Of a stretch of DNA of 64,000 nucleotides, positions 32,254 through 39,704 are shown one piece after another. The stretch spans positions 17,831 to 81,830 of the forward strand of contig DAOQSN010000025.1 of assembly GCA_035356615.1 (NCBI GenBank). Direction: 5' to 3'. Every line of letters starts with the position of its first letter. The stretch's first letter is position 1. Origin of the DNA: JAKQDH01 sp029558835 (GTDB lineage Bacteria > Planctomycetota > Phycisphaerae > UBA1845). The notes under the pieces were generated by a model. That model saw nothing but the letters and a program-made list of their open reading frames with translations. It was not told the DNA's origin and did not search any database. The position numbers and the translations under genes were made by a program.

Positions 32254-33369
32254 TCAGCGCGGGCCTTGAACGCTGGCGCGGAGGAGAGTGCGGTAGTAGC
32301 GCCGGATTTCGTCCAGCTTCCGGTCGAGGATTTCATCCCGGCCGCGGTAGCGATGCGGCGAGCCGGCCAGGGCGATGAACCACTTGACGGCCGATGCGTA
32401 GTCGTCGAGGTCGATGTACTCCGGCGCGATCCTCTTGCGCCGGGCATCCACGTTGTGGTAGTTGCCCAGCGCCAGGCAGATGCCGGTGGCTTCGTATCCC
32501 AGCGCGCAGTACGCGCTCGATTCGCACGTGCCGCCGTCCATGAGCTTGCGCTGAAACTTGAAGGCGCGGTCCCGAGCGGCCAGTTCCGTCGCCACGCGCT
32601 GGCAATGGGCGGTGACGGCCGCGGTGAACGTGCTCGCCTTGTCGCCGGCGCGGAGGATCACGCCATCGCCCATCCGGGCGAACGGGCGTTCGGAGCTCGT
32701 CTCCATCGCCACGACGAAACACCGTTTCGGGATGGTGCCCGCATGGGCGGCCGCCAATGCCCCTACGAAGCCCACCTCTTCCGCCCGCGTGAACAGGAAG
32801 TACGCCTCACAGGACTGCCGCCGCCCCGCAAGGCGGTCGAGCGCATCCAGCATGGCCGCGGCACCCGCCAGATCGTCGCACCCCCGGGCGTAGATGCGTC
32901 GCCCGCGGATCACCGGATCGGGCAGGTCCCACATGCCGATGCTGCGCGGCGGAACCGGCTGCTTGACCGCGATCCGCACCTGCCCGACGCGCAGCGTGCC
33001 GAACTGCCGCACCGTGGTGGTGGATTCGATGCGCCCGCGGACCCAGGCCCCCTCCACCCAGAAGCGCACGGCCGCACCAGGGAAGTACTCCGGCGGCACC
33101 CCGCCGCGCCAGGTTGCCCGCAAGCGTCCCCGGCCGAGCATTCGCTCCGCCACGAAGCCCGGATGATCGAGATGGGCCGTCAGGCACACCGGCCGAGGTA
33201 TGCCCCGCGTACCGCGGCGCAGGTGCGCAAGCAAGTTGCCGCTCGCATCGGCCTTCACAGTGACGCCCGGGCGCGCGGCACAGAACCGCCGCACGTAGTC
33301 GATCACCAGGTGCTCGGCAAAGGGTGCCGTCGGCAACGCCAGCATCTCACACAGGGTTCGCTGACTCAT
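32254..33369 (-). CDS. M42/M28-like metallo-aminopeptidase
   Basis: A 371-residue cytoplasmic peptidase of the co-catalytic-zinc superfamily (M42/M20/M28). Metal and catalytic residues visible in order: LTAHLDHPGF (His, with the Asp two residues on), ARGCDDLAGAAAML (bridging Asp), FTRAEEVGFVGAL (catalytic Glu pair), VVAMETSS and the late MDGGTCESSAYCALGYEATG. The spacing and the GCDD(L/N)AG and EEVGxxGA forms are closest to M42 glutamyl/deblocking aminopeptidases. Between the first His and the Asp lies a ~90-residue insert with beta character, as in the M42 dimer or tetramer domain. ATG 33369 (SQRTLCEML) is chosen over 33381. It converges on purN without functional link. Confidence 0.8.
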   Translation of the reverse strand: MSQRTLCEMLALPTAPFAEHLVIDYVRRFCAARPGVTVKADASGNLLAHLRRGTRGIPRPVCLTAHLDHPGFVAERMLGRGRLRATWRGGVPPEYFPGAAVRFWVEGAWVRGRIESTTTVRQFGTLRVGQVRIAVKQPVPPRSIGMWDLPDPVIRGRRIYARGCDDLAGAAAMLDALDRLAGRRQSCEAYFLFTRAEEVGFVGALAAAHAGTIPKRCFVVAMETSSERPFARMGDGVILRAGDKASTFTAAVTAHCQRVATELAARDRAFKFQRKLMDGGTCESSAYCALGYEATGICLALGNYHNVDARRKRIAPEYIDLDDYASAVKWFIALAGSPHRYRGRDEILDRKLDEIRRYYRTLLRASVQGPR

Positions 33370-33474
33370 GGTAGGCGCCAAGTGGCCGGCGTGACGAAAG
33401 AGCCTGGCTCGAGCGGGGCAAAGCGCCGCAGCGAGCGCCGCCGGCTCGGTGCCCGCTGCCGACCCGACGGGATC

Positions 33475-33843
33475 CTAAGCCGACGAGGGAACCTGCAGCC
33501 GCAGCAGCACGAACGCAGCCAGCAGGATGAAGTCAAGGGTGATCACCGAGCCGCCCACGAAGAAACCGAGCCACGACCAAGCTTGCCGCGGGTTGCGGCG
33601 CTGCCCAGCGCTGCTCCAGCCCAAAAGACACCCGACGACGCCGAGCAGGCCGGAGACCGCCACCGTACCCAGGTACACCGGCAAGAACTTGCTTCCCTCG
33701 GTGTAGAGGACCTGCCCCACGTCGAAGTGGAAGTTCCGCACGAACAAGGCGGCGGCCCCGAGAAGCGGCACCACGGCCGCCACGGACAGAATGAGGGCAT
33801 ACACGGCTTGCACGTCATAGCGACGCAAACTGACTCGAGCCAC
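33475..33843 (-). CDS. Small three-helix membrane protein
   Basis: A 122-residue inner-membrane protein of unknown function. The GTG at 33843 lies six bases after AGGAG; an ATG two codons earlier abuts that box and is less likely. Three hydrophobic segments are seen: VYALILSVAAVVPLLGAAALFV, YLGTVAVSGLLGVVGCLLGW and WLGFFVGGSVITLDFILLAA. The loop between the last two carries SSAGQRRNPRQAWS. No motif links it to a family. It sits between the peptidase and a family A element, on the same strand as the peptidase and 105 bases upstream of it, so they may be co-transcribed. Confidence 0.65.
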   Translation of the reverse strand: MARVSLRRYDVQAVYALILSVAAVVPLLGAAALFVRNFHFDVGQVLYTEGSKFLPVYLGTVAVSGLLGVVGCLLGWSSAGQRRNPRQAWSWLGFFVGGSVITLDFILLAAFVLLRLQVPSSA

Positions 33844-33976
33844 GGCCATCTCCTGCAAGTCAACAGCCTCTTCGCTCGCCCAACCGGCCCCATTGTACGG
33901 TCGCACCCCACGCCGTCCACTCCAGACCGCCATCCTACAGCGCCCCGCGTCACCGGGGAACCGACCGTTGGGGTGA

Positions 33977-34074
33977 GGTGGCATGGCCAAGCGTAGCGCC
34001 GCCATGCCTTCTCACGTGTCCGAGGCTGCCATCTGCAACAGCATGCCGGCGCCTTCGGCTTGGGCAGGGCACCC
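33977..34074. repeat. Family A palindromic element, copy 4
   Basis: Left arm GGTGGCATGGCCAAGCGTAG, right arm GCCGGCGCCTTCGGCTTGGG with a worn end (CAGGGCACC in place of CATGCCACC). The flank GGGGAACCGACCGTTGGGG upstream resembles GGGAAACCGACCCTCGCAAG before copy 5, so the repeat unit extends beyond the palindrome. Confidence 0.78.
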
Positions 34075-34140
34075 CCCGGGGGGTTCCGAGCCGTGTCGTC
34101 GTATGTAGACGCCCCCGCCGGAGGGCGGCAAGCACCCTCC

Positions 34141-35325
34141 TCAGCGCAGGGCCTGCTGGGGGTCAAACGGTAGTTGCAGTACGAATCGCAGCCACTCCCG
34201 GTTCAGGACGTCATCGACCGGGCCGAAGGCGGCCTCGAAGTCCGCCAGCTCGCCGGCAGCGGACGGCGGCGGCCCCGGGGCGCGCCGCCCCATCTGCTCC
34301 AGGTACCGCGCCAGGGCCTCCGGCCGCTTGCGGCTGAGGTACAACACCAGAGCGTTCGCCTCGGCGTAGCGACGGGCCACGTCCTCCGCCTTTTCGAGAA
34401 ACACCGCCGGGTCACTCACGAGGCGTTGCACCCCGACGACTCGCCCGTCCGCGAACGCGGCCGCCAGCTCAGCCTCCGGCAGGCGACTCACCTTCCGCTC
34501 CACGCCGATCGCCTCACGCAAGTCGGCCAAGCGGACGTGATTGACGGCCAACTTCCCGCCCGCGGCACTTCCCTGGAGCACCTCGAACTGCGTCGCCAGA
34601 CCCTCCGCCAACCAGGGGGGATTCCACTGTCCACGCGCGTGCACTCCGATGTTGAACAGCACGTGATGGGCGGCCTCGTGTTGCACCACAAGCTGGTTGA
34701 TCTTCCTGACCAGCAGGTCACGGCGACCGCGCAGCGCGGTCGAGTCGCTTTGCAGCCCGCGCACCTGCGCGCTGTCCGCCGATCCGGGCTGGGTAGTCGC
34801 CGCCTTGATCCGCGCCTGCAGTTGTTCGAGATGCTCCGTCAGCCTTTGCATATCGGGGCGGTTGAGCGCGTTGGCGAAGACCGCCCGGTTGGTGCCCTGG
34901 TCGTAGAAACCCTCTGCCGATGACGTCCGCAGACCCGTCCGCTCCGCGTAGCGCTGCAAGTCCTCGACCCGATCGAAGAAGATGACTGCGAGCCGTTGGC
35001 GCGGCGGATGAACCGGTAGACCGCCGGCCTCACAGAATCTCCACACCGCGTTAAAGGTTCCCTCCAGCCGGTCCACCAGACCGCGCAGGACCTCGTGGGG
35101 CACGTCGTAGGCAATCGTGAAGTGGTCCGTCTCGCGGATGCGGAAGCTCTCGCCGGCCACCTCCCTCAGTGCGGCCGCCAGTTGGGCATCAGGCTCCAGC
35201 GCGGGGGGGATCGCCCCCGCGCACGCTGCCGCCGACACCCAGAGGCCCGCCACGGCAAACCGTCCCCCGCGCCGGAACTCCACCGGGCAGCAGGACCGGA
35301 CCTGGCTGTCTTGGCCGCAACGCAT
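34141..35325 (-). CDS. DUF1570-like exported zincin-type protein
   Basis: A 394-residue protein. The ATG at 35325 (MRCGQDSQVRSCCPVEF) gives a short basic N terminus and a hydrophobic segment (FAVAGLWVSAAACAGAIPPA), probably a signal peptide. The body resembles the DUF1570 family of planctomycete proteins: FRIRETDHFTIAYDVP near the start, a long helical middle, then VVQHEAAHHVLFNIGVHARG and PPWLAEGLATQFE. HEAAH with a downstream WLAEG is the HExxH...E pattern of gluzincin metallopeptidases, so a zinc peptidase activity is likely but unproven. The next gene on this strand is a small membrane protein across a family A element, and B2 lies on the other side. Confidence 0.72.
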   Translation of the reverse strand: MRCGQDSQVRSCCPVEFRRGGRFAVAGLWVSAAACAGAIPPALEPDAQLAAALREVAGESFRIRETDHFTIAYDVPHEVLRGLVDRLEGTFNAVWRFCEAGGLPVHPPRQRLAVIFFDRVEDLQRYAERTGLRTSSAEGFYDQGTNRAVFANALNRPDMQRLTEHLEQLQARIKAATTQPGSADSAQVRGLQSDSTALRGRRDLLVRKINQLVVQHEAAHHVLFNIGVHARGQWNPPWLAEGLATQFEVLQGSAAGGKLAVNHVRLADLREAIGVERKVSRLPEAELAAAFADGRVVGVQRLVSDPAVFLEKAEDVARRYAEANALVLYLSRKRPEALARYLEQMGRRAPGPPPSAAGELADFEAAFGPVDDVLNREWLRFVLQLPFDPQQALR

Positions 35326-35859
35326 GCCCTCTGCTCCGCCGTTACGCCGTCCGCTGGGCAGCCGCACACTCCGCCGTCTTCCTGTTCAAGTGTACACGCG
35401 GACCGGCGGGCGGGCTGCCCCCCTGGTGGCACAACACACGCTCTTCGGGCGTCCGCCCGGTCAGAGCCGTGGGCGCCAGCCCCCGGACCCCTCCTGCCGC
35501 TCGCGCGGCGGGCTCTGACGTCACGCGCCAGCTTAGGGTTACGCCGCATGCCGACCCGAAGACTCAGGATTGACGGAATACCGGCCGCGGGGCCCGCCCT
35601 CACACTGGCCACGCGCAACCATCCGTGCCATGATGGGCCCCGTCCGCCGGTGAGAACTGCGCCGGTGCTCCCGGGAGCAGTATGTGTTTAGCGTCTTTGG
35701 TGTTGTGGGTGCCATGCTTTCCCGCGAGCGCAGTCGCGGGTAAGCATGCCTCTGCGTGCCGACGCACATGCCCACCCCCGCCTGCGGCGGGTGAGGGCAT
35801 GGCACCCACGCTAAACACGTACCGGGAGCACCGGTACGGGCCCGCGGAGGAGCCTGCCC
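35326..35859. other. 534-base gap containing MITE-like element B2
   Basis: No gene is seen. Element B2 spans 35680-35822 with its 8-bp direct repeats at 35672 and 35823. The last 30 bases hold a CGGAGGAG ribosome-binding site for the methyltransferase gene. The left part is GC-rich without clear signals. Confidence 0.6.
35680..35822. mobile_element. MITE-like element B, copy 2, with 8-bp direct repeats
   Basis: A 143-bp element, left end GTATGTGTTTAGCGT and right end ACGCTAAACACGTAC, with one mismatch between the inverted repeats. The direct repeat CGGGAGCA lies at 35672-35679 and 35823-35830. The centre is nearly identical to copy 1 (CTTTCCCGCGAGCGCAGTCG and the CCCCCGCCTGCGGCGGGTGA hairpin). 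It sits 37 bases before the start of the methyltransferase gene and may influence its expression. Confidence 0.87.
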
Positions 35860-36855
35860 ATGACCCGAAACTGGACGGCCGAGGCGTTGCTGGAAGCGGC
35901 CCGCAGCTTCCAGGTCGCCTGCGTACTGGCAGCCGCTGCCGATCTGGAGTTGTTCACCGGCTGGGCTCAGGAGCCGCTTACGGCCGAGCAATTGGCCCGC
36001 CGGCGGCAATGCAACCTGCGCAGCATGGGCATGCTGCTCGACGCCCTTGCCGCGCTGGGCCTGCTGCACAAGCAAGACGATCGCTACCTGCCCGCCCCGA
36101 CGGTAGCGGAACTGCTGCAACCGGACGCGCCCGGCACCGTGTTGCCCATGCTCCAGCATCAGGCGAACTGCCTGCGGCGCTGGGCCCAACTGGCCTGCGT
36201 CGTGCAATCGGGAGAGCCCGCCCCGCCCGCGCCGAGCATCCGCGGCGCGGCCGCGGACCAGGCGGCCTTCATCGGCGCCATGCACACCATCTGTGGGCCG
36301 GTCGCCGCCGGCCTGCTCGCCGAACTGCCCGTCCCACCCTTTCGCCACCTGCTCGACGTGGGCGGGGCGTCCGGGACGTGGACGATCGCGTTCCTGCGGG
36401 CGTTCCCGGAGGCGACGGCCACTCTCTTCGATCTGCCGGAGGTGATCCCGCTGGCGGAGCGTCGCCTGTCGGCCGCCGGACTGACGGCCCGCGTGACGCT
36501 CGTGGGCGGTGACTTCACGCTGCATCCGCTCCCCACCGGTGCCGACCTCGCCTGGCTCAGTGCCATCGTGCACCAGCAGTCGCGGGCGGAGAACCAGGTT
36601 CTGTTCCGCCAGATTCACACGGCCCTGCGCCCCGGAGGACACCTCCTGCTGCGCGACGTGGTAATGGACGACGCCCGCACGGCCCCCCTGGTCGGCGCGC
36701 TGTTCGCGCTGAATATGCTCGCGGGGACACCACGCGGGGGCACGTTCACGTTCGCCGAATTGCGCACCGATCTGGAGGCGGCCGGCTTCGTCGAAGCGAC
36801 CCTCTTGCACCGCGATGAAGGCATGAACTCGGTGGTCCAGGCCCGCCGGACGTAG
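35860..36855 (+). CDS. SAM-dependent O-methyltransferase-like protein
   Basis: A 331-residue methyltransferase of the plant-caffeate/hydroxyneurosporene O-methyltransferase type. The N-terminal ~95 residues form a winged-helix dimerisation domain (LFTGWAQEPLTAEQLARRRQ and the LDALAALGLLHKQDDRYLPA stretch). The Rossmann domain has the SAM motif HLLDVGGASGTWTIAFLRAF, the acidic loop TLFDLPEVIPLAE, VGGDFTLHPLP and HLLLRDVVMDD. The usual catalytic His is placed by LSAIVHQQS. The ATG at 35860 follows CGGAGGAG. The substrate is unknown; such enzymes methylate phenols, carotenoids or quinone-like compounds. It stands alone, with MITE B2 immediately upstream and a family A element downstream. Confidence 0.85.
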   Translation: MTRNWTAEALLEAARSFQVACVLAAAADLELFTGWAQEPLTAEQLARRRQCNLRSMGMLLDALAALGLLHKQDDRYLPAPTVAELLQPDAPGTVLPMLQHQANCLRRWAQLACVVQSGEPAPPAPSIRGAAADQAAFIGAMHTICGPVAAGLLAELPVPPFRHLLDVGGASGTWTIAFLRAFPEATATLFDLPEVIPLAERRLSAAGLTARVTLVGGDFTLHPLPTGADLAWLSAIVHQQSRAENQVLFRQIHTALRPGGHLLLRDVVMDDARTAPLVGALFALNMLAGTPRGGTFTFAELRTDLEAAGFVEATLLHRDEGMNSVVQARRT

Positions 36856-36914
36856 CAGTCTGATGAAAAAGCAGCGCCGACCCCGCGCCATTGGGAAACC
36901 GACCCTCGCAAGTG

Positions 36915-37011
36915 GGTGGCATGGCCAAGCGCTGCGCCGCCATGCCGTCCGTCGGCCAGGTCGCCAATTTCCACCGCGGCATGCCGGCGCCGCCGGCTTG
37001 GGTATGCCGCC
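36915..37011. repeat. Family A palindromic element, copy 5
   Basis: Left arm GGTGGCATGGCCAAGCGCTG, right arm GCATGCCGGCGCCGCCGGCT followed by TGGGTATGCCGCC. Placed between the methyltransferase stop and the flavoprotein gene. Confidence 0.78.
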
Positions 37012-37105
37012 GCGGTGGCTTCCCGATTGGGCGTTCCGGCTGAAAAACCCGTGCGCGGCTCAGATGAACGTCGCCCAATCCACCGGGTCGGCTTAGAATC
37101 TCCGC

Positions 37106-38377
37106 GTGTCCGACTTCACCCGAGCCCATCACACCGATGTCGCCATCGTCGGCGCCGGGGCCGCCGGTCTCGCCACGGCCATCTTCGTCGCACGCCGGCT
37201 GCCGGCCGGGGGCGTGATCGCCCTCGACGGCGCGCGCAAACCGGGCGCGAAGATCCGCGTCTCCGGCGGTGGACGCTGCAACGTCACCAACCACGTGGTC
37301 ACCCCCGCGGACTTCGCCGGCGGCAACCGGCGCGTCATCGAGCGCGTCCTGCGCGCCTTCCCCGCCGAAGACACGGTGGCCTTCTTCCGCGAGGTGGGCG
37401 TCGAACTGTACGAGGAGGAGCAGGGCAAGCTCTTCCCGCGGTCCGACGACGCCGGCACGGTCGTAGCCGCCCTGGTGCGCGAGGTCGGCGAGCGCGGCGT
37501 ACGGCTGCTGACGAACACGCGCGTCACTGCCCTCGAACGCGACGGCGCCGCCTTCCGCCTGCACGCGAACAACGACGCGCTGGGTGCCCGCAGCGTTGTG
37601 CTGGCCACGGGTGGGCAGTCATTGCCCAGGACCGGCAGCGACGGCAGCGGCTACCGCCTGGCGCAACAACTCGGCCACACGCTCGTCCCCACGACCCCCG
37701 CCCTGGTGCCGCTGCTGCTCGACGGCGACCTGCATATGCCCCTCAGTGGCATCGCGCAGGACGTCGAGGTGGCGGTGCACGCCGCCGGCGACAAGCCGGT
37801 GCGCACGCGCGGCGCACTGCTCTGGACGCATTTCGGCGTCAGCGGCCCGGCCGTTCTCGACGCGTCCCGCTTCTGGCACCGCGCCCGCCTGGAGCAAAGA
37901 CCGGTGCAAGTCCTCGTCAACTTCCTGCCGGGGATGGACTTTCCGGCCGCCGAATGCCGCCTGCTCGAGCTGGTCGCCGCCCATCCGAAAGCACGCCTGC
38001 ACACCGTACTCGGGGAACTGCTGCCCGCGCGGGTGGCGGAGGCCGTCCTGCGGCACCTCGGTATCGACGGACAAGTTGCCATGAGCTATCTGCCGCGCGA
38101 CGCGCGCCGGCACCTCGTGCACGCGCTACTGGCCTGGCCGCTGCCGGTGCGCGACAGCCGCGGCTACCAGTACGCCGAAGTGACGGCCGGCGGCATCCCC
38201 CTGGCCGAGGTGGACCCGCGCACGCTGGCGTCCCGGTGCTGCCCAGGGCTGTATTTCGCCGGTGAAATCCTCGACGTGGACGGGCGCATCGGCGGCTTCA
38301 ACTTCCAATGGGCCTGGTCGAGCGCCTTCGTCGCGGCCGCCGGCGTAGCACAACGGCTGGCAGGCACGGCGACTTGA
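37106..38377 (+). CDS. FAD-dependent oxidoreductase of the HI0933/BaiN family
   Basis: A 423-residue flavoprotein. The N terminus has the dinucleotide-binding motif VAIVGAGAAGLATAIFVARR, followed by GAKIRVSGGGRCNVTN, the hallmark of the HI0933/BaiN family, and EEQGKLFPRSDDAGTV. Later segments are VLATGGQSLPRTGSDGSGYR, ALLWTHFGVSGPAVLDASRF and the C-terminal AGEILDVDGRIGGFNFQWAW, which closes over FAD. Members reduce bile-acid-related or unknown substrates; the role here is open. A GTG at 37106 is the only start near the conserved N terminus, with no clear ribosome-binding site. Length is normal (390-430). It is flanked by family A elements on both sides. Confidence 0.88.
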   Translation: MSDFTRAHHTDVAIVGAGAAGLATAIFVARRLPAGGVIALDGARKPGAKIRVSGGGRCNVTNHVVTPADFAGGNRRVIERVLRAFPAEDTVAFFREVGVELYEEEQGKLFPRSDDAGTVVAALVREVGERGVRLLTNTRVTALERDGAAFRLHANNDALGARSVVLATGGQSLPRTGSDGSGYRLAQQLGHTLVPTTPALVPLLLDGDLHMPLSGIAQDVEVAVHAAGDKPVRTRGALLWTHFGVSGPAVLDASRFWHRARLEQRPVQVLVNFLPGMDFPAAECRLLELVAAHPKARLHTVLGELLPARVAEAVLRHLGIDGQVAMSYLPRDARRHLVHALLAWPLPVRDSRGYQYAEVTAGGIPLAEVDPRTLASRCCPGLYFAGEILDVDGRIGGFNFQWAWSSAFVAAAGVAQRLAGTAT

Positions 38378-38435
38378 ACCACGCCCGGGGCCTGCGGCCA
38401 CAGCGGCGGAACGCGCCGCGCTCACCCTCCGCCAC

Positions 38436-38500
38436 AGCATGCCGGCGCTGCGCTTGGGCATGCCACCCGAGCGACGCGACCGTATGCCACCCGAGCGGCG
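38436..38500. repeat. Family A half-element with a duplicated end
   Basis: Only the right arm is kept (GCATGCCGGCGCTGCGCTTG then GGCATGCCACCC). The end motif ATGCCACCCGAGCG occurs twice, at about 38460 and 38484, as if the terminus had been duplicated. Confidence 0.6.
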
Positions 38501-38565
38501 AGTCCGCACACGACGCGTCTGCGCGCGGCGCTCAGTAGGCCGGGATTGCGAAGAGGCCGATTTGG

Positions 38566-39501
38566 TTACGCGCTTCGGTAGACGTCCGTGCTCACGTATT
38601 TCAGGCCGGAATCCACCATCAGCGTGACGACCTGGGCATTCGGCCCCAGTCTCCGGCCCACCTGGATCGCCGCCAGGACGTTCGCTCCCGACGACGTTCC
38701 GGCGAACAGACCTTCCTCCTGCGCCAAACGGCGGGTCATCTCCTTCGCGTCGGCCGTGGCGATGGGGACAATCTCGTCCACCAGGCTCGGTTCCCACAGC
38801 GGCGGTGGGTAGCCGATGCCCACGCCCTCGATCTTATGCGGCCCCGGCCGGCCACCGGAGAGCACCGCGGACTCGGCCGGCTCCACGGCGACGATCTCGA
38901 CCCCAGCGCGATAGCGCTTCAGCACCGTGGCCACCCCTCGCAGGGAGGCCGCGGTGCCCACGCACTGCACGAAGGCATCCACCCCGCCTCCCGCTTGCTG
39001 CCAGATCTCGTCGCCCAAGGCGTAGTAGCCGGTGACGCTGTCACAGTTGTTGAGTTGGTCGGTCCAGTAGGTCCGGGGGTTCCGACTCAGGACCCGGGCC
39101 GCCTCGATCATGTTCAGGATCAGGCTCCTGGTGGTCAGCCCGCCCTCGCTGGGCACCAGCGTAAGTTCCGCGCCCAGCGCCGACATGTGGTCCCGCTTCT
39201 CCCGGCTGAAGGCGTCCGACGTCACGATGTGGAGGGGGTATGCCTTGGCCGCGCAGACCAGCGCCAGGGACGTGCCCGTACTGCCGCCCGTATACTCAAC
39301 GATGGTATCGCCCGGACGCAGACGGCCGTCCCCTTCCGCACGCGCAATCATCGCCAGCGCCGCGCGGTCCTTCATGCTGCCGGTGGGGTTCTCCCACTCC
39401 AGCTTGGCGAACACCTTCGCACAGCCCGGCGGAACCACGCGACGAAGCTGCACCAACGACGTGTTGCCGATCGCCCCGAGAATGCCACCTTCCACGTTCA
39501 T
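38566..39501 (-). CDS. PLP-dependent cysteine synthase family protein
   Basis: A 311-residue fold-type II pyridoxal-phosphate enzyme, related to O-acetylserine sulfhydrylase (CysK/CysM) and cystathionine beta-synthase. The internal lysine is in WENPTGSMKDRAALAMI, the substrate/phosphate loop in VEYTGGSTGTSLALVCAAKA, and the glycine-rich PLP-phosphate motif is represented by VQCVGTAASLRGVATVLK (usual form GTGGT), an unusual variant. EEGLFAGTSSGANVLAA completes the family pattern. It may make cysteine from an activated serine, or act on another amino acid. The ATG at 39501 gives a canonical N terminus (EGGILGAIGNTSLVQLRR). It converges on the flavoprotein; no serine acetyltransferase is in the window. 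Confidence 0.87.
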   Translation of the reverse strand: MNVEGGILGAIGNTSLVQLRRVVPPGCAKVFAKLEWENPTGSMKDRAALAMIARAEGDGRLRPGDTIVEYTGGSTGTSLALVCAAKAYPLHIVTSDAFSREKRDHMSALGAELTLVPSEGGLTTRSLILNMIEAARVLSRNPRTYWTDQLNNCDSVTGYYALGDEIWQQAGGGVDAFVQCVGTAASLRGVATVLKRYRAGVEIVAVEPAESAVLSGGRPGPHKIEGVGIGYPPPLWEPSLVDEIVPIATADAKEMTRRLAQEEGLFAGTSSGANVLAAIQVGRRLGPNAQVVTLMVDSGLKYVSTDVYRSA

Positions 39502-39704
39502 TGTCCTACAGTCCTAAGGTCAGTTCCTCGGACAACAAACGCTCAGTCTCTTTGCGGCCGGCGATGTTCGTAGCACCAGCGTCTTTCCGATGGAGCCGCG
39601 GGCGGGACGCCCGTACCACAATCCGGGTTGCGGGCGGGTCGCAGAGTCCTAGGGAGGGACTCGCGCCCGCATGCACCAATCGACAATCGACACTCGCCAA
39701 TCGC

